Under the pieces are notes generated by a model that did not search any database, was not told where the DNA came from, and saw only the letters and a program-made list of their open reading frames with translations. Source: CAZQLE01 sp964593905 (GTDB taxonomy: Bacteria; Chloroflexota; Anaerolineae; Anaerolineales; Anaerolineaceae). Taken from it: DNA of 9,629 bases. The position numbers and the translations under genes are program-made. The DNA lies in the NCBI GenBank assembly GCA_964593905.1, contig CAZQLE010000156.1, positions 1-9,629 of the forward strand, written 5' to 3'. Each line of letters opens with the position of its first letter. Position 1 is the first letter of the stretch. Of the stretch, positions 1 to 5,905 are shown in pieces.

Positions 1-567
1 GTGTTTGCCGGGCCGGGCATTCAACCCATCCCCGCCCTGCACATCCCCCTGATTCAAGATATCCCCCTGCTGGGCAGCATCCTTTCGGGGCAGAATCTGG
101 TGGTTTATCTGGCTGTGGCGGGCACTTTCATCAGTCATTATCTGGTGTTCAAGACCCGCTTCGGGCTGCGTCTGCGCGCGGCCGGTTACAACGCAGCCTG
201 TCTCGATTCAAGCGGCGTGCCCTCGGCGCGTATGCGCGTCTGGGCGCTGCTGCTGTGCGCCGTGTTCTGTGGGCTGGCCGGGGCCTTTCTCTCGCTGGGA
301 TATGTCAACCTGTTTGCCGAAAACATGTCGGCCGGCCGGGGTTGGATCTCGCTGGCCGCGATTATCCTGGTCAACGGCAACCCGCTGGGCATTGCCCTGA
401 TCTCACTACTGTTTGGCTTCTCCGACGGGCTGGGGTTGTTCCTGCAAAGCTATCAGATCCCGGCCCAGTTTACGGCCATGGTGCCCTACCTGGCGACGCT
501 GATCGCCCTTTATTTCTACGCCGTGCGCGCCAAAAAGAAACGGCGCGAAGCGACCCTGCAAACATAA
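1..567 (+). CDS. ABC transporter permease, nucleoside/simple-sugar type (BPD_transp_2), 5' end cut off
   Basis: C-terminal 188 residues of an inner-membrane permease subunit of the branched-chain/ribose/nucleoside ABC importer superfamily, closest by eye to the YufQ/NupQ-like subunit that works with a Bmp-type lipoprotein. Family permeases are about 300 residues, so the first third lies outside the window and the GTG at base 1 is probably an internal Val codon. Typical family signs are the N-terminal IPLIQDIPLLG stretch, the cytoplasmic GLRLRAAGYN loop (about residues 55-64; usually GL.LRAVGEN), the MSAGRGWISLAAIIL block (about 109-123) and LLFGFSDGL (about 135-143). Hydrophobic segments lie near residues 31-50, 80-103, 113-138 and 157-176, and the protein ends in a basic tail (KKKRRE). 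A Shine-Dalgarno site for the next gene overlaps its stop codon, so the two are co-translated. The substrate is not determined by the sequence. Confidence 0.88.
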   Translation: MFAGPGIQPIPALHIPLIQDIPLLGSILSGQNLVVYLAVAGTFISHYLVFKTRFGLRLRAAGYNAACLDSSGVPSARMRVWALLLCAVFCGLAGAFLSLGYVNLFAENMSAGRGWISLAAIILVNGNPLGIALISLLFGFSDGLGLFLQSYQIPAQFTAMVPYLATLIALYFYAVRAKKKRREATLQT

Positions 568-577
568 GAGGTTATCG

Positions 578-1981
578 ATGACGGATCAAAATGAACCTAC
601 CCGCTTTCCGCTGAAAGCCTGGGAGATCGACCGCCAACTGCGTCTGGGCGCCATCCCGTTGGACCGGCGCACCCACCCCAGCAACTGGTACGATAGCCAG
701 ACGGTCTTTCCGACCGGCGATGATCTGATCGCTCTGTTCTGGGATGCGCGCGTACCCGGCTCGGGTGCACCGGAGATTCCCTATGTTGAAATGGTGCAAT
801 CGCTGCACAACCAGGGCTGCGATGTGCGCGAGGCCGAACGTCTGCTGCCCGAGGGGCTGCGTCTGGCGGCTGCCGGCGCGCGTGACGGGCTGCGCGCCCT
901 GACCGCCCAACTGCTGGCCGCGCTGCACCATGCGCCGCCGATCGCCGGCCATCCCTACTTCGGCTTTGAACACCCGGCCGCCTGGCAGGATGTGTGCGCC
1001 GCCATGAATGCCCCGGCCCCCGGCCCGCTGCCCGGCGCGCTGGACGGTTTGGACGACCGTACCCTGCAAGGGCTGATCGGCCAACTGGCGGGGGGCGCAT
1101 TTGGCACCGCCATTGAAGGCTATCACACCCGCCGGATTGAAGAAGTCTACGGCGTTATCGACGGTTATATCACTGCACCCGAAACCGTCAACGACGATGT
1201 GGTCTACGAACTGGTGCTGCTGGATGTGTTCGAGCAGCACGGCCGCGGCCTGACCTCGACCCAGCTCGCGCTGGAATGGGTGCGTCAGATCCCCTTTGGC
1301 TGGTCGGCCGAATGGATCGCACTGCGCAATCTGAGCATGGGTCTGCTGCCGCCCGAGTCCGGTTCCTTCCGCAACCCCTATAACGACTGGATCGGCGCAC
1401 AGATGCGCGGCATGATCTGCGGCATGCTGGCGCCCGGCTGGCCGCTGGAGGCCGCCCGGCTGGCGCACCTGGACGGGGTGATTTCACATGCCGCCAATGG
1501 CGTCTACGGTGAGCTGTACGCCGCCGTGTTGACCGCGCTGGCTTACGTCATCTCCGATGAGCGCAAACTGCTCCACGAGGCGCTGCGCTATGTGCCCCAG
1601 AAGAGCGAGTATGCCGCCGTGGTGCGCGAATGTCTGGCTGTGGTCAGCGCCGAACGCGACCCCAAAGCCGCCTGGGCGCGCCTGGATGACCGTTTTGAGG
1701 AATACAACTGGATCCATGCCTACCCCAACATCGCCGCCGACATCTTTGCCCTGTGGTATTGCGGCGGTGACTTTACAACCGCCATGCGCTGGCTGGCCTA
1801 CGCCGGGCTGGACGTGGATTGCAACGCCGGGCTGGTCGGCAATGTGCTGGGGGTGATTTACGGCGTCCCGGCCGCCTGGGCTGACCCCATCGGCGACCTG
1901 CTCGAGACCTATATCCAGGGCAAAGAAAAGCTCTCCATCCGTGCGCTGGCCGCGCGCATCAGCACCGCCGCGCGCAAGTAA
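578..1981 (+). CDS. ADP-ribosylglycohydrolase family protein (DraG-like)
   Basis: A 467-residue protein. Family members hydrolyse N- or O-glycosidic bonds to ADP-ribose or related ribosides using two metal ions. The core starts at about residue 166: GQLAGGAFGTAIEG (168-181) matches the family's first helix, where GDALG is usual but GTAIEG is seen here. NDDVVYEL (205-212) occupies the place of the metal-binding TDDT motif. GAQMRGMICGMLAPG (273-287) and the HAANGVYGE segment (304-312) are also typical. LDVDCNAGLVGNVLGVIYG (411-429) corresponds to the C-terminal D-x-D metal motif (Asp412, Asp414). About 165 residues before the core have no domain I recognise. The ATG is preceded by AGAGGT (567-572) at good spacing, overlapping the permease stop codon. 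Tight coupling to a nucleoside/sugar permease suggests a catabolic role on an imported riboside rather than control of nitrogenase. That role is inference; the family call is firm. Confidence 0.85.
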   Translation: MTDQNEPTRFPLKAWEIDRQLRLGAIPLDRRTHPSNWYDSQTVFPTGDDLIALFWDARVPGSGAPEIPYVEMVQSLHNQGCDVREAERLLPEGLRLAAAGARDGLRALTAQLLAALHHAPPIAGHPYFGFEHPAAWQDVCAAMNAPAPGPLPGALDGLDDRTLQGLIGQLAGGAFGTAIEGYHTRRIEEVYGVIDGYITAPETVNDDVVYELVLLDVFEQHGRGLTSTQLALEWVRQIPFGWSAEWIALRNLSMGLLPPESGSFRNPYNDWIGAQMRGMICGMLAPGWPLEAARLAHLDGVISHAANGVYGELYAAVLTALAYVISDERKLLHEALRYVPQKSEYAAVVRECLAVVSAERDPKAAWARLDDRFEEYNWIHAYPNIAADIFALWYCGGDFTTAMRWLAYAGLDVDCNAGLVGNVLGVIYGVPAAWADPIGDLLETYIQGKEKLSIRALAARISTAARK

Positions 1982-2005
1982 GCACCGCAAGACCACCGGG
2001 CCGGG

Positions 2006-2045
2006 CAACCAACGGCCGTGAAAGGTACGCCGAGGCATACCCTAC
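2006..2045. repeat. Palindromic repeat R2, diverged copy (island A)
   Basis: This copy aligns almost base for base with 2169-2207: both begin CAACCAACG, continue CCGTGAAAGGT and end CCCTAC. The inner part can fold as GGTACGCC paired with GGCATACC (one wobble pair). It lies 25 bases after the ADP-ribosylglycohydrolase stop codon, where a transcript-end hairpin would be expected, but no T-run follows, so an intrinsic terminator role is not supported. Confidence 0.6.
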
Positions 2046-2060
2046 TGCAAACGACGCCGC

Positions 2061-2090
2061 AGCCCGCACAGGTAGGGATTTTTCGCGCGG
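2061..2090. repeat. Repeat block R3 (island A copy)
   Basis: A 30-base block that matches 5010-5039 in island B with two differences. It starts AGCCCGCACAGGTAGGGATT and continues to a TTCGC-rich end. The function is unknown. Its presence in both islands, in the same orientation, shows that the islands share ancestry beyond the palindromes. Confidence 0.7.
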
Positions 2091-2168
2091 CATATTGCAG
2101 GTTGGGTTGAGCGAGGCATGCCCGCTTATTTACCCATTACAGCCTGAGCGAAACCCAACATTCGCCAG
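2091..2168. repeat. Palindromic repeat R1, full copy (island A)
   Basis: The left arm has GGTTGGGTTGAGCG followed by GGCATGCCCGC. The right arm has CAGCCTGAGCGAAACCCAAC then ATTCGCC. GGTTGGGTT and AACCCAAC can pair across the element. The left part (2089-2125) closely matches 4752-4788 and 4857-4893, and the right part (2133-2168) matches 4901-4936 with two differences. It resembles non-coding interspersed palindromes carrying GTTGGGTT/AACCCAAC arms that recur in many bacterial genomes. That resemblance is from memory and not searched. Confidence 0.72.
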
Positions 2169-2207
2169 CAACCAACGCCGTGAAAGGTGCGCTAAAGCGC
2201 ACCCTAC
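2169..2207. repeat. Palindromic repeat R2 (island A), forward orientation
   Basis: Contains GGTGCGC, a four-base spacer and GCGCACC followed by CTAC, a hairpin-forming element with a seven-base stem. It abuts R1 directly (2168/2169) and is followed by an inverted copy at 2207-2256, so the two copies can also pair with each other over about 22 bases. Confidence 0.7.
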
Positions 2208-2256
2208 CCATCCACCGCTTCCACACCGTAGGGTGCGCCTTGGCGCACCGGCTTTT
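2207..2256. repeat. Repeat R2 in inverted orientation, 50-base block shared with island B
   Basis: This 50-base block is identical to 4788-4837 except for one base. It consists of a CATCCACCGCTTCCACA lead-in followed by GTAGGGTGCGCC, TT and GGCGCACCGG. It is the most highly conserved block between the two islands. Such near identity in non-coding DNA points to recent spread or gene conversion between the islands. Confidence 0.8.
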
Positions 2257-2340
2257 CCATGTGGGCACGGCAATTCACCCGTGTGACGGTCTGATAACCT
2301 TCTTCCTGCCTCGGGCCGGAGATGACGGCGCGCTGGCAGA

Positions 2341-2425
2341 ACACAGCGCACCGGCGCAGAATGACACATGCGTGTGGCCGCTTGTCACGCTGCGCCAAAA
2401 GCGGAAGCATCCCTGCGCCAATCTG
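2341..2425. repeat. Repeat block R4 with hairpin (island A copy)
   Basis: It shares ACACAGCGCAC at the left and CTGCGCCAAA, GCGGAA and CCCTGCGC at the right with 5041-5097, but carries roughly 28 extra bases in the middle. In this copy, 2353-2366 pairs with 2383-2396 (14 bases, two mismatches; GGCGCAG with CTGCGCC at the base, TGACA with TGTCA near the loop). No T-run follows the hairpin. The stretch 2257-2340 just before it shows nothing I can identify. Confidence 0.55.
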
Positions 2426-2447
2426 TAAACCAACGCCGCCTTCTGCT

Positions 2448-2519
2448 GTAGGTTGGGAGAGCCGTTTCCACCCAAACATTCATCCACCATTGCTCAGGCA
2501 AAACCCAACAATCGCCGGT
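2448..2519. repeat. Palindromic repeat R1, diverged copy (island A)
   Basis: It begins GTAGGTTGGG and ends with CTCAGGCAAAACCCAACA then ATCGCCGGT, the same arms as R1 at 2091-2168 but with a different, shorter interior. GGTTGGG and CCCAAC can pair. It marks the right end of island A. Confidence 0.55.
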
Positions 2520-2543
2520 GATACCCGGCAATAACACCCCGAC

Positions 2544-2572
2544 TGGATTACAACCCGGGGATTTTGTAAAAT
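2544..2572 (+). promoter_or_regulatory. Possible promoter of the O-methyltransferase gene
   Basis: TAAAAT at 2567-2572 fits a -10 box. The hexamer 17 bases upstream (TGGATT, 2544-2549) is a poor -35. Transcription from here would give a leader of about 75 bases containing the 2612-2632 hairpin. The region is AT-richer than its surroundings. The call is tentative. Confidence 0.35.
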
Positions 2573-2611
2573 ACATGAATAAGCGATCCGAACCATCCAA
2601 ATTTCATGACT

Positions 2612-2632
2612 CCGCCGAAAACGGTTCGGCGG
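2612..2632 (+). promoter_or_regulatory. Leader hairpin just upstream of the O-methyltransferase ribosome binding site
   Basis: CCGCCGAA (2612-2619) and TTCGGCGG (2625-2632) form a perfect 8-bp stem with a 5-base loop, 8 bases ahead of the AAGGAGG site. No T-run follows, so it is not a normal terminator. It could protect the mRNA 5' region, or stall polymerase. The function is unknown. Confidence 0.5.
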
Positions 2633-2651
2633 CAGCCGACAAGGAGGTTCC

Positions 2652-3323
2652 ATGTCTGATGAATTGTGGAGCGCAGTAGACCGCTATATCAACGACTTAT
2701 TCATCCACCCAGACCCGGCCCTGGAGGCAGCGCTGCAATCCAGCGCCAAAGCCGGGCTGCCGGCCATTCAGGTTTCACCGGCACAGGGGAAATTTTTGCA
2801 CCTACTGGCCTGCGCCGTGGGTGCCAAAAATATTTTGGAAATTGGCACCCTGGGCGGTTACAGCGCCATCTGGCTGGCACGCGCATTGCCGACCGGCGGC
2901 AAATTGATTACCCTCGAGGTGGAACCCAAACACGCCGCCGTCGCGGGTGAAAATCTGCAGCAGGCCGGGCTGAACGACCGGGTGGAGATCCGCCTGGGAC
3001 CTGCCTTGAAGACACTGGACGGCATGATCTCGGCTGGCGAAGGCCCGTTTGACCTGATCTTTATCGACGCCGACAAGCCGGCCATGACCGAATACTTCGA
3101 GGTGGCCTTACAGCTTTCGCACCCCGGCACGTTAATGGTGGTGGACAATGTGGTGCGCAAAGGTGCGGTGATCCACTCTGACAGCAGTGACCCGGCTGTA
3201 AACGGCGTTCGCCGCTTTCATGAACGCGCGGCGGCCGAACCGCGTGTCCGTGCCACCACACTGCAAACCGTAGGCAGCAAAGGTTATGATGGGTTTACCA
3301 TGCTTGTAGTTACCCCGCTCTAG
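2652..3323 (+). CDS. SAM-dependent O-methyltransferase, caffeoyl-CoA OMT-like (Methyltransf_3)
   Basis: A 223-residue cytosolic class I methyltransferase of the metal-dependent catechol/caffeoyl-CoA O-methyltransferase family, which methylates a hydroxyl of a catechol-like acceptor using S-adenosylmethionine. The SAM motif is ILEIGTLGGYS (61-71), the ribose-binding acidic residue lies near ITLEVEP (86-92), and the metal ligands match FIDADK (Asp139) and VVDNVV (Asp165, Asn166). The full length fits the family (about 210-230). The start is fixed by a near-perfect AAGGAGG at 2641-2647. It sits alone on its strand between repeat island A and a convergent lipoprotein gene, so neighbours give no hint of the acceptor. 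Bacterial members are often of broad or unknown specificity. Confidence 0.9.
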   Translation: MSDELWSAVDRYINDLFIHPDPALEAALQSSAKAGLPAIQVSPAQGKFLHLLACAVGAKNILEIGTLGGYSAIWLARALPTGGKLITLEVEPKHAAVAGENLQQAGLNDRVEIRLGPALKTLDGMISAGEGPFDLIFIDADKPAMTEYFEVALQLSHPGTLMVVDNVVRKGAVIHSDSSDPAVNGVRRFHERAAAEPRVRATTLQTVGSKGYDGFTMLVVTPL

Positions 3324-3329
3324 CGCCTT

Positions 3330-4514
3330 TTATCTCCACGGAATGGGCAGAATCCCTTTCTCACGCGCATTCGGGATGGTCACCCAGCCATAGCCTTCTT
3401 CCTGGGCGTCAAAATGCGGCTGGGCTTCATTCCATTCCTGCCGACCGTATTCAACCGCCTCTTCAAAACTGGATTGACCGATCATGGTGGTTTCAACAAA
3501 ATAATAATTTGCATTTTCCTCATCCATCCGTACCGCCATGTAGGCATGGCCCGGAATACGAATAATGGCGGTTTCCAGCCCCAGCGCCTCAGCCGCCGAT
3601 GCAAATAGAAGCGCCAGTTCCACGCAGTTGCCGCTGGCCTGGTCCAGCACTTCAGAGGGCAGACGCATACGCTGCACCGTATTGGGACCAAAAGAAACCA
3701 TGGTGCTGATATAGGTCACGCGGTAGTTTTCAGCTTCGGCCTTCCAGATGGCCTCCAGCCGCTCCCATACCTTGCCGTTTTCATCGTTAACATACCCGCC
3801 GTAGCCGCTCCACATCGTGCCGCTTTGGGTATAATCGGCCGCACTGCGGATCAGCGCTTCGACGGCCGGGTCGGTGGGCATGACCCAGGCTGCCCACAAC
3901 TCATATTCTTCCTGCGGGGTAAAGCCGTCGATCCACACAAAATCGCGCCGCGAATACAACAGAATCTGCCGGCTTTCTTCCACCAGTACCAGATTGCCAT
4001 CCGGTTTCACCTGCACCACCCGAATGCGAAAATTGCCCGGCTGTTCCGAGTTCAACTGATCCACCGCTGCGGCGATCAACCGCGGGTTTTGATGCAGCTC
4101 AAGCTGTTCACGCGCCTCAACCTCCACCGTATCGGTTGAGCGGGTGGAATAGCCTTCAATTTCAGTTTCCACGATCAGCGTGGCCTTGCGGTCAGTATTA
4201 TTGGTCAGAGTGATATCCACAAAATGATCCAGCACCGAACCATAAAGATGGTACAGCACGGTAACCAGTCCATTGGTGTACACATAGTCCACTTCAATGC
4301 CGCCGCCCTCCACCCCTGCTGGCGATTCATTTTCAGGCACTTCGGGGGTGTCAACCACCCGCACCGCGGTGGGAATCAACGGTTCGTCGGTGGGCTGAAC
4401 GGGCTCAGGCGTGGGTTCTGCCCGGGTTGAAAAGGAGAAGGAGAAGCAGCCCAGGGTAACGGTCAAAATCAACAGGCAAAGCACCCCGCGAAACACAAAT
4501 GATCTGGTTAACAT
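3330..4514 (-). CDS. Lipoprotein with transglutaminase-like domain
   Basis: I place the start at 4514 (394 residues) because MLTRSFVFRGVLCLLILTVT followed by LGC reads as a lipoprotein signal peptide with lipidated Cys23, and AGGGGA lies 4 bases upstream (4519-4524). The frame stays open to 4562 but the extra 16 residues would spoil the signal. A Pro/Thr/Glu-rich linker (about 33-70) is followed by a beta-rich segment (about 75-190) and a C-terminal papain-like transglutaminase fold: SGNCVELALLFASAAEALGL (294-313) with the catalytic Cys297, and PGHAYMAV (321-328) with His323. FVETTMIG (339-346) stands where the family usually has Asp, so Glu341 would be the third residue. Members act as proteases, peptide cross-linkers or cell-wall enzymes outside the membrane; the substrate here is unknown. 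Its stop codon lies 6 bases from that of the convergent methyltransferase. Confidence 0.75.
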   Translation of the reverse strand: MLTRSFVFRGVLCLLILTVTLGCFSFSFSTRAEPTPEPVQPTDEPLIPTAVRVVDTPEVPENESPAGVEGGGIEVDYVYTNGLVTVLYHLYGSVLDHFVDITLTNNTDRKATLIVETEIEGYSTRSTDTVEVEAREQLELHQNPRLIAAAVDQLNSEQPGNFRIRVVQVKPDGNLVLVEESRQILLYSRRDFVWIDGFTPQEEYELWAAWVMPTDPAVEALIRSAADYTQSGTMWSGYGGYVNDENGKVWERLEAIWKAEAENYRVTYISTMVSFGPNTVQRMRLPSEVLDQASGNCVELALLFASAAEALGLETAIIRIPGHAYMAVRMDEENANYYFVETTMIGQSSFEEAVEYGRQEWNEAQPHFDAQEEGYGWVTIPNAREKGILPIPWR

Positions 4515-4621
4515 TTTGTCCCCTGGCCTTTCCTCTGGCTCCAGGCAGTTAAGCGCTGGCAAAAAGACATTCAGCGACAGACCGGCAACAATAAACGGTA
4601 TATCCGTGCCCCACTCGTGCG

Positions 4622-4639
4622 AGAAATCTTCGGATTTCT
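4622..4639. other. Small hairpin in the lipoprotein gene leader
   Basis: AGAAATC, TTCG and GATTTCT form a perfect 7-bp stem with a four-base loop (CGAA when read on the - strand transcript). It falls inside the predicted leader of the lipoprotein mRNA. No T-run follows on either strand, so a terminator is not supported. Confidence 0.4.
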
Positions 4640-4675
4640 ACAGATAAATTATTGAGTTTATGGATGGATATTTTT

Positions 4676-4684
4676 AGTATAGCA
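4676..4684 (-). promoter_or_regulatory. Candidate extended -10 promoter for the lipoprotein gene
   Basis: Read on the - strand the bases are TGCTATACT: a TATACT -10 box with the upstream TG of an extended -10. No convincing -35 lies 16-18 bases upstream, which extended -10 promoters can do without. The leader to the ATG at 4514 would be about 155 bases. Nearly the same sequence (CTGYTATACTAARAAT) occurs ahead of the DUF3090 gene at 6522-6530. Confidence 0.45.
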
Positions 4685-4737
4685 GAAAACAGAGTAAGAG
4701 ATGCTTCGCTCCACGAAGAATCCATACACCAAACTAC

Positions 4738-4797
4738 AACCCTCGCCGCCCGGCATATTTTAGATTGGGTTGAGCGAGACATGCCCGCCCATCCACC
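4738..4797. repeat. Repeat R1 left half, first of two direct copies (island B)
   Basis: This 60-base stretch is repeated at 4843-4902 with five differences, giving a 105-base period. It contains CCTCGCCGCCCGGCATAT, the GATTGGGTTGAGCG arm and ATGCCCGCCCATCCACC. The right half of R1 is absent here; the sequence runs directly into R2. Confidence 0.75.
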
Positions 4798-4837
4798 GCT
4801 TCCACATCGTAGGGTGCGCCTTGGCGCACCGGCTTTT
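4788..4837. repeat. Repeat R2 block (island B copy)
   Basis: This 50-base block differs by one base from 2207-2256, in the same orientation. The core GTAGGGTGCGCC, TT, GGCGCACC can fold as a hairpin. Confidence 0.8.
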
Positions 4838-4842
4838 GCGAT

Positions 4843-4936
4843 AACCCTCGCCGCCCGGCATATCGTAGGTTGGGTTGAGCGTGGCATGCCCGCCCATCCA
4901 CCCATCACAGCCTGAGCGAAACCCAACATTCGCCGG
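4843..4936. repeat. Palindromic repeat R1, full copy (island B)
   Basis: This is the complete element: CCTCGCCGCCCGGCATAT, GTAGGTTGGGTTGAGCG, GGCATGCCCGCCCATCC, then CAGCCTGAGCGAAACCCAAC and ATTCGCC. It parallels 2091-2168. Its right arm (AAACCCAAC, 4919-4927) can also pair with GTTGGGTTT at 4952-4960, so two alternative folds are possible. Confidence 0.75.
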
Positions 4937-5009
4937 TCAAACTATACAAACGTTGGGTTTTGGGCGAATTGTCTCATTCGAAAATATGCCGGGGTTTCGC
5001 CCTCGCCCC

Positions 5010-5039
5010 AGCCCGCACAGGTAGGGATTCTTCGCACGG
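5010..5039. repeat. Repeat block R3 (island B copy)
   Basis: A 30-base match to 2061-2090 with two differences. In island B it follows R1 and runs into R4, whereas in island A it precedes R1, so the blocks have been shuffled. Confidence 0.7.
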
Positions 5040-5040
5040 C

Positions 5041-5097
5041 ACACAGCGCACTGGCTCAGTGATGCTGCGCCAAAGGCGGAAACGGCCCTGCGCTGAT
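5041..5097. repeat. Repeat block R4 (island B copy)
   Basis: It carries ACACAGCGCAC, GCTGCGCCAAA, GCGGAAA and CCCTGCGC as in 2341-2425 but is about 28 bases shorter in the middle. It ends about 50 bases beyond the SCO1664-family stop codon (5147). A small 5-bp hairpin at 5100-5112 follows, too weak to call a terminator. Confidence 0.55.
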
Positions 5098-5146
5098 CGG
5101 CAAGACCCTTGCGATTGCCCCCACTCAAATGACACTGCAATATCTT

Positions 5147-5905
5147 TTACACCGGCGGCCAGGGATAAGACCGCCGCCCCGGATCGGGCGCCGGAAATTC
5201 ACCCGCTGCGATCAACACCCGCGCGCGCCGCGCCACGGCGCGAATCTCGCTCACCCGCAGCAGCGGCCGCAAGGCCAGATACGTGGCATCTTCGCTTTCC
5301 AAACCCTCTGCCAGGCGCGCCAGGTCTGCCAGCAGGTTGTCAGAGATCTCTTCACCGGTAAAATCCCAGATCACAGAGCGCAGCTTGGGTTCCACGTTGA
5401 AGCACACCCCGTGGTCAATCACCCACAAATGACCATCGCCGCCCTTCAACACATGCCCGCCTTTGCGGTCGGCATTATTGATCAGCAGATCAAACAACAC
5501 CACCGGGCGCAGCCGCTGCTTATCGCTTTCGTTAAAGCGAAAATAATGATAATTCGGGTCGTGATCCATAAAGAGCTGCACCGAGCCCGCACCCAGCGGA
5601 GCCTTGCGGCGGCGATAAACCGTGGGCGGCACCAGGTCCCAGCCCAGCGCCTCACTGACCACATAGGCAGCCACCTCGCGCCGCGTCAAGGTGCGGGCCG
5701 GAAAATCCCACAACGGCTGCTCACCGCGCAGGGGTTTATAAACCGCCTTGAGCGTTTCTCCGCCATAAGCCAGGTCACATAAAAAGGTGTAATTGGAGCT
5801 GTTAAGAAACTGACCTTGCAGGAGAATTTCTCCCTCCTGCAAGGCCATAATAAAACGTGGTTTATCCAGCGAGCCAATCGGGTTCGGGCTAGTGTTTATG
5901 TCCAT
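5147..5905 (-). CDS. SCO1664 family protein (TIGR03843-like), PI3/4-kinase-like fold
   Basis: A 252-residue protein with the hallmarks of a conserved family of unknown function, known mainly from Actinobacteria and related by fold to phosphatidylinositol 3/4-kinases. Visible motifs are AVYKPLRGE (54-62; Lys57 as candidate ATP-binding lysine), PLWDFPARTLTRREVAAY (64-81), LGWDLVPPTV (87-96), the catalytic-loop-like LINNADRKGGHVL (141-153; Asp146), the metal-motif-like LWVIDHGVCFN (160-170; Asp164) and the typical YPWPPV C-terminus. The ATG at 5905 overlaps the DUF3090 gene by 17 bases, which suggests translational coupling. No strong Shine-Dalgarno is seen, and Met20 (5848) is an alternative start giving 233 residues. 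Lipid kinase activity is not established for the family; a protein or small-molecule kinase is equally possible. The family call is good and the function unknown. Confidence 0.85.
   Translation of the reverse strand: MDINTSPNPIGSLDKPRFIMALQEGEILLQGQFLNSSNYTFLCDLAYGGETLKAVYKPLRGEQPLWDFPARTLTRREVAAYVVSEALGWDLVPPTVYRRRKAPLGAGSVQLFMDHDPNYHYFRFNESDKQRLRPVVLFDLLINNADRKGGHVLKGGDGHLWVIDHGVCFNVEPKLRSVIWDFTGEEISDNLLADLARLAEGLESEDATYLALRPLLRVSEIRAVARRARVLIAAGEFPAPDPGRRSYPWPPV

Noticed and set aside
572..1468. 298-residue open frame on the - strand opposite the ADP-ribosylglycohydrolase gene
   Set aside because: Its sequence is the low-complexity Gln/Arg/Gly-rich text typical of antisense reading of a GC-rich gene; the + strand frame carries all family motifs.
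2353..2396. Intrinsic terminator for the left operon
   Set aside because: The hairpin is sizeable but has mismatches, lies about 370 bases after the last gene and is not followed by a T-run.
2095..2600. Several 60-90 residue open frames on both strands in island A
   Set aside because: They overlap each other and the palindromic repeats, have no ribosome binding sites and resemble no protein; high GC alone keeps such frames open.
4549..4929. 126-residue open frame on the - strand and an 87-residue frame on the + strand (4652-4915) within island B
   Set aside because: Both consist largely of translated repeats (internally repeated PTICRAARVIAKAGAPRRTL-like text), lack Shine-Dalgarno sites and disappear once the DNA repeats are recognised.
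2006..5100. CRISPR array
   Set aside because: The repeats are palindromic, of several kinds and unevenly spaced; there is no regular repeat-spacer pattern and no cas gene in the window.
2006..5100. Composite transposon or insertion sequence
   Set aside because: No transposase, no clear terminal inverted repeats and no target-site duplication can be seen; only repeat-mediated recombination is suggested.
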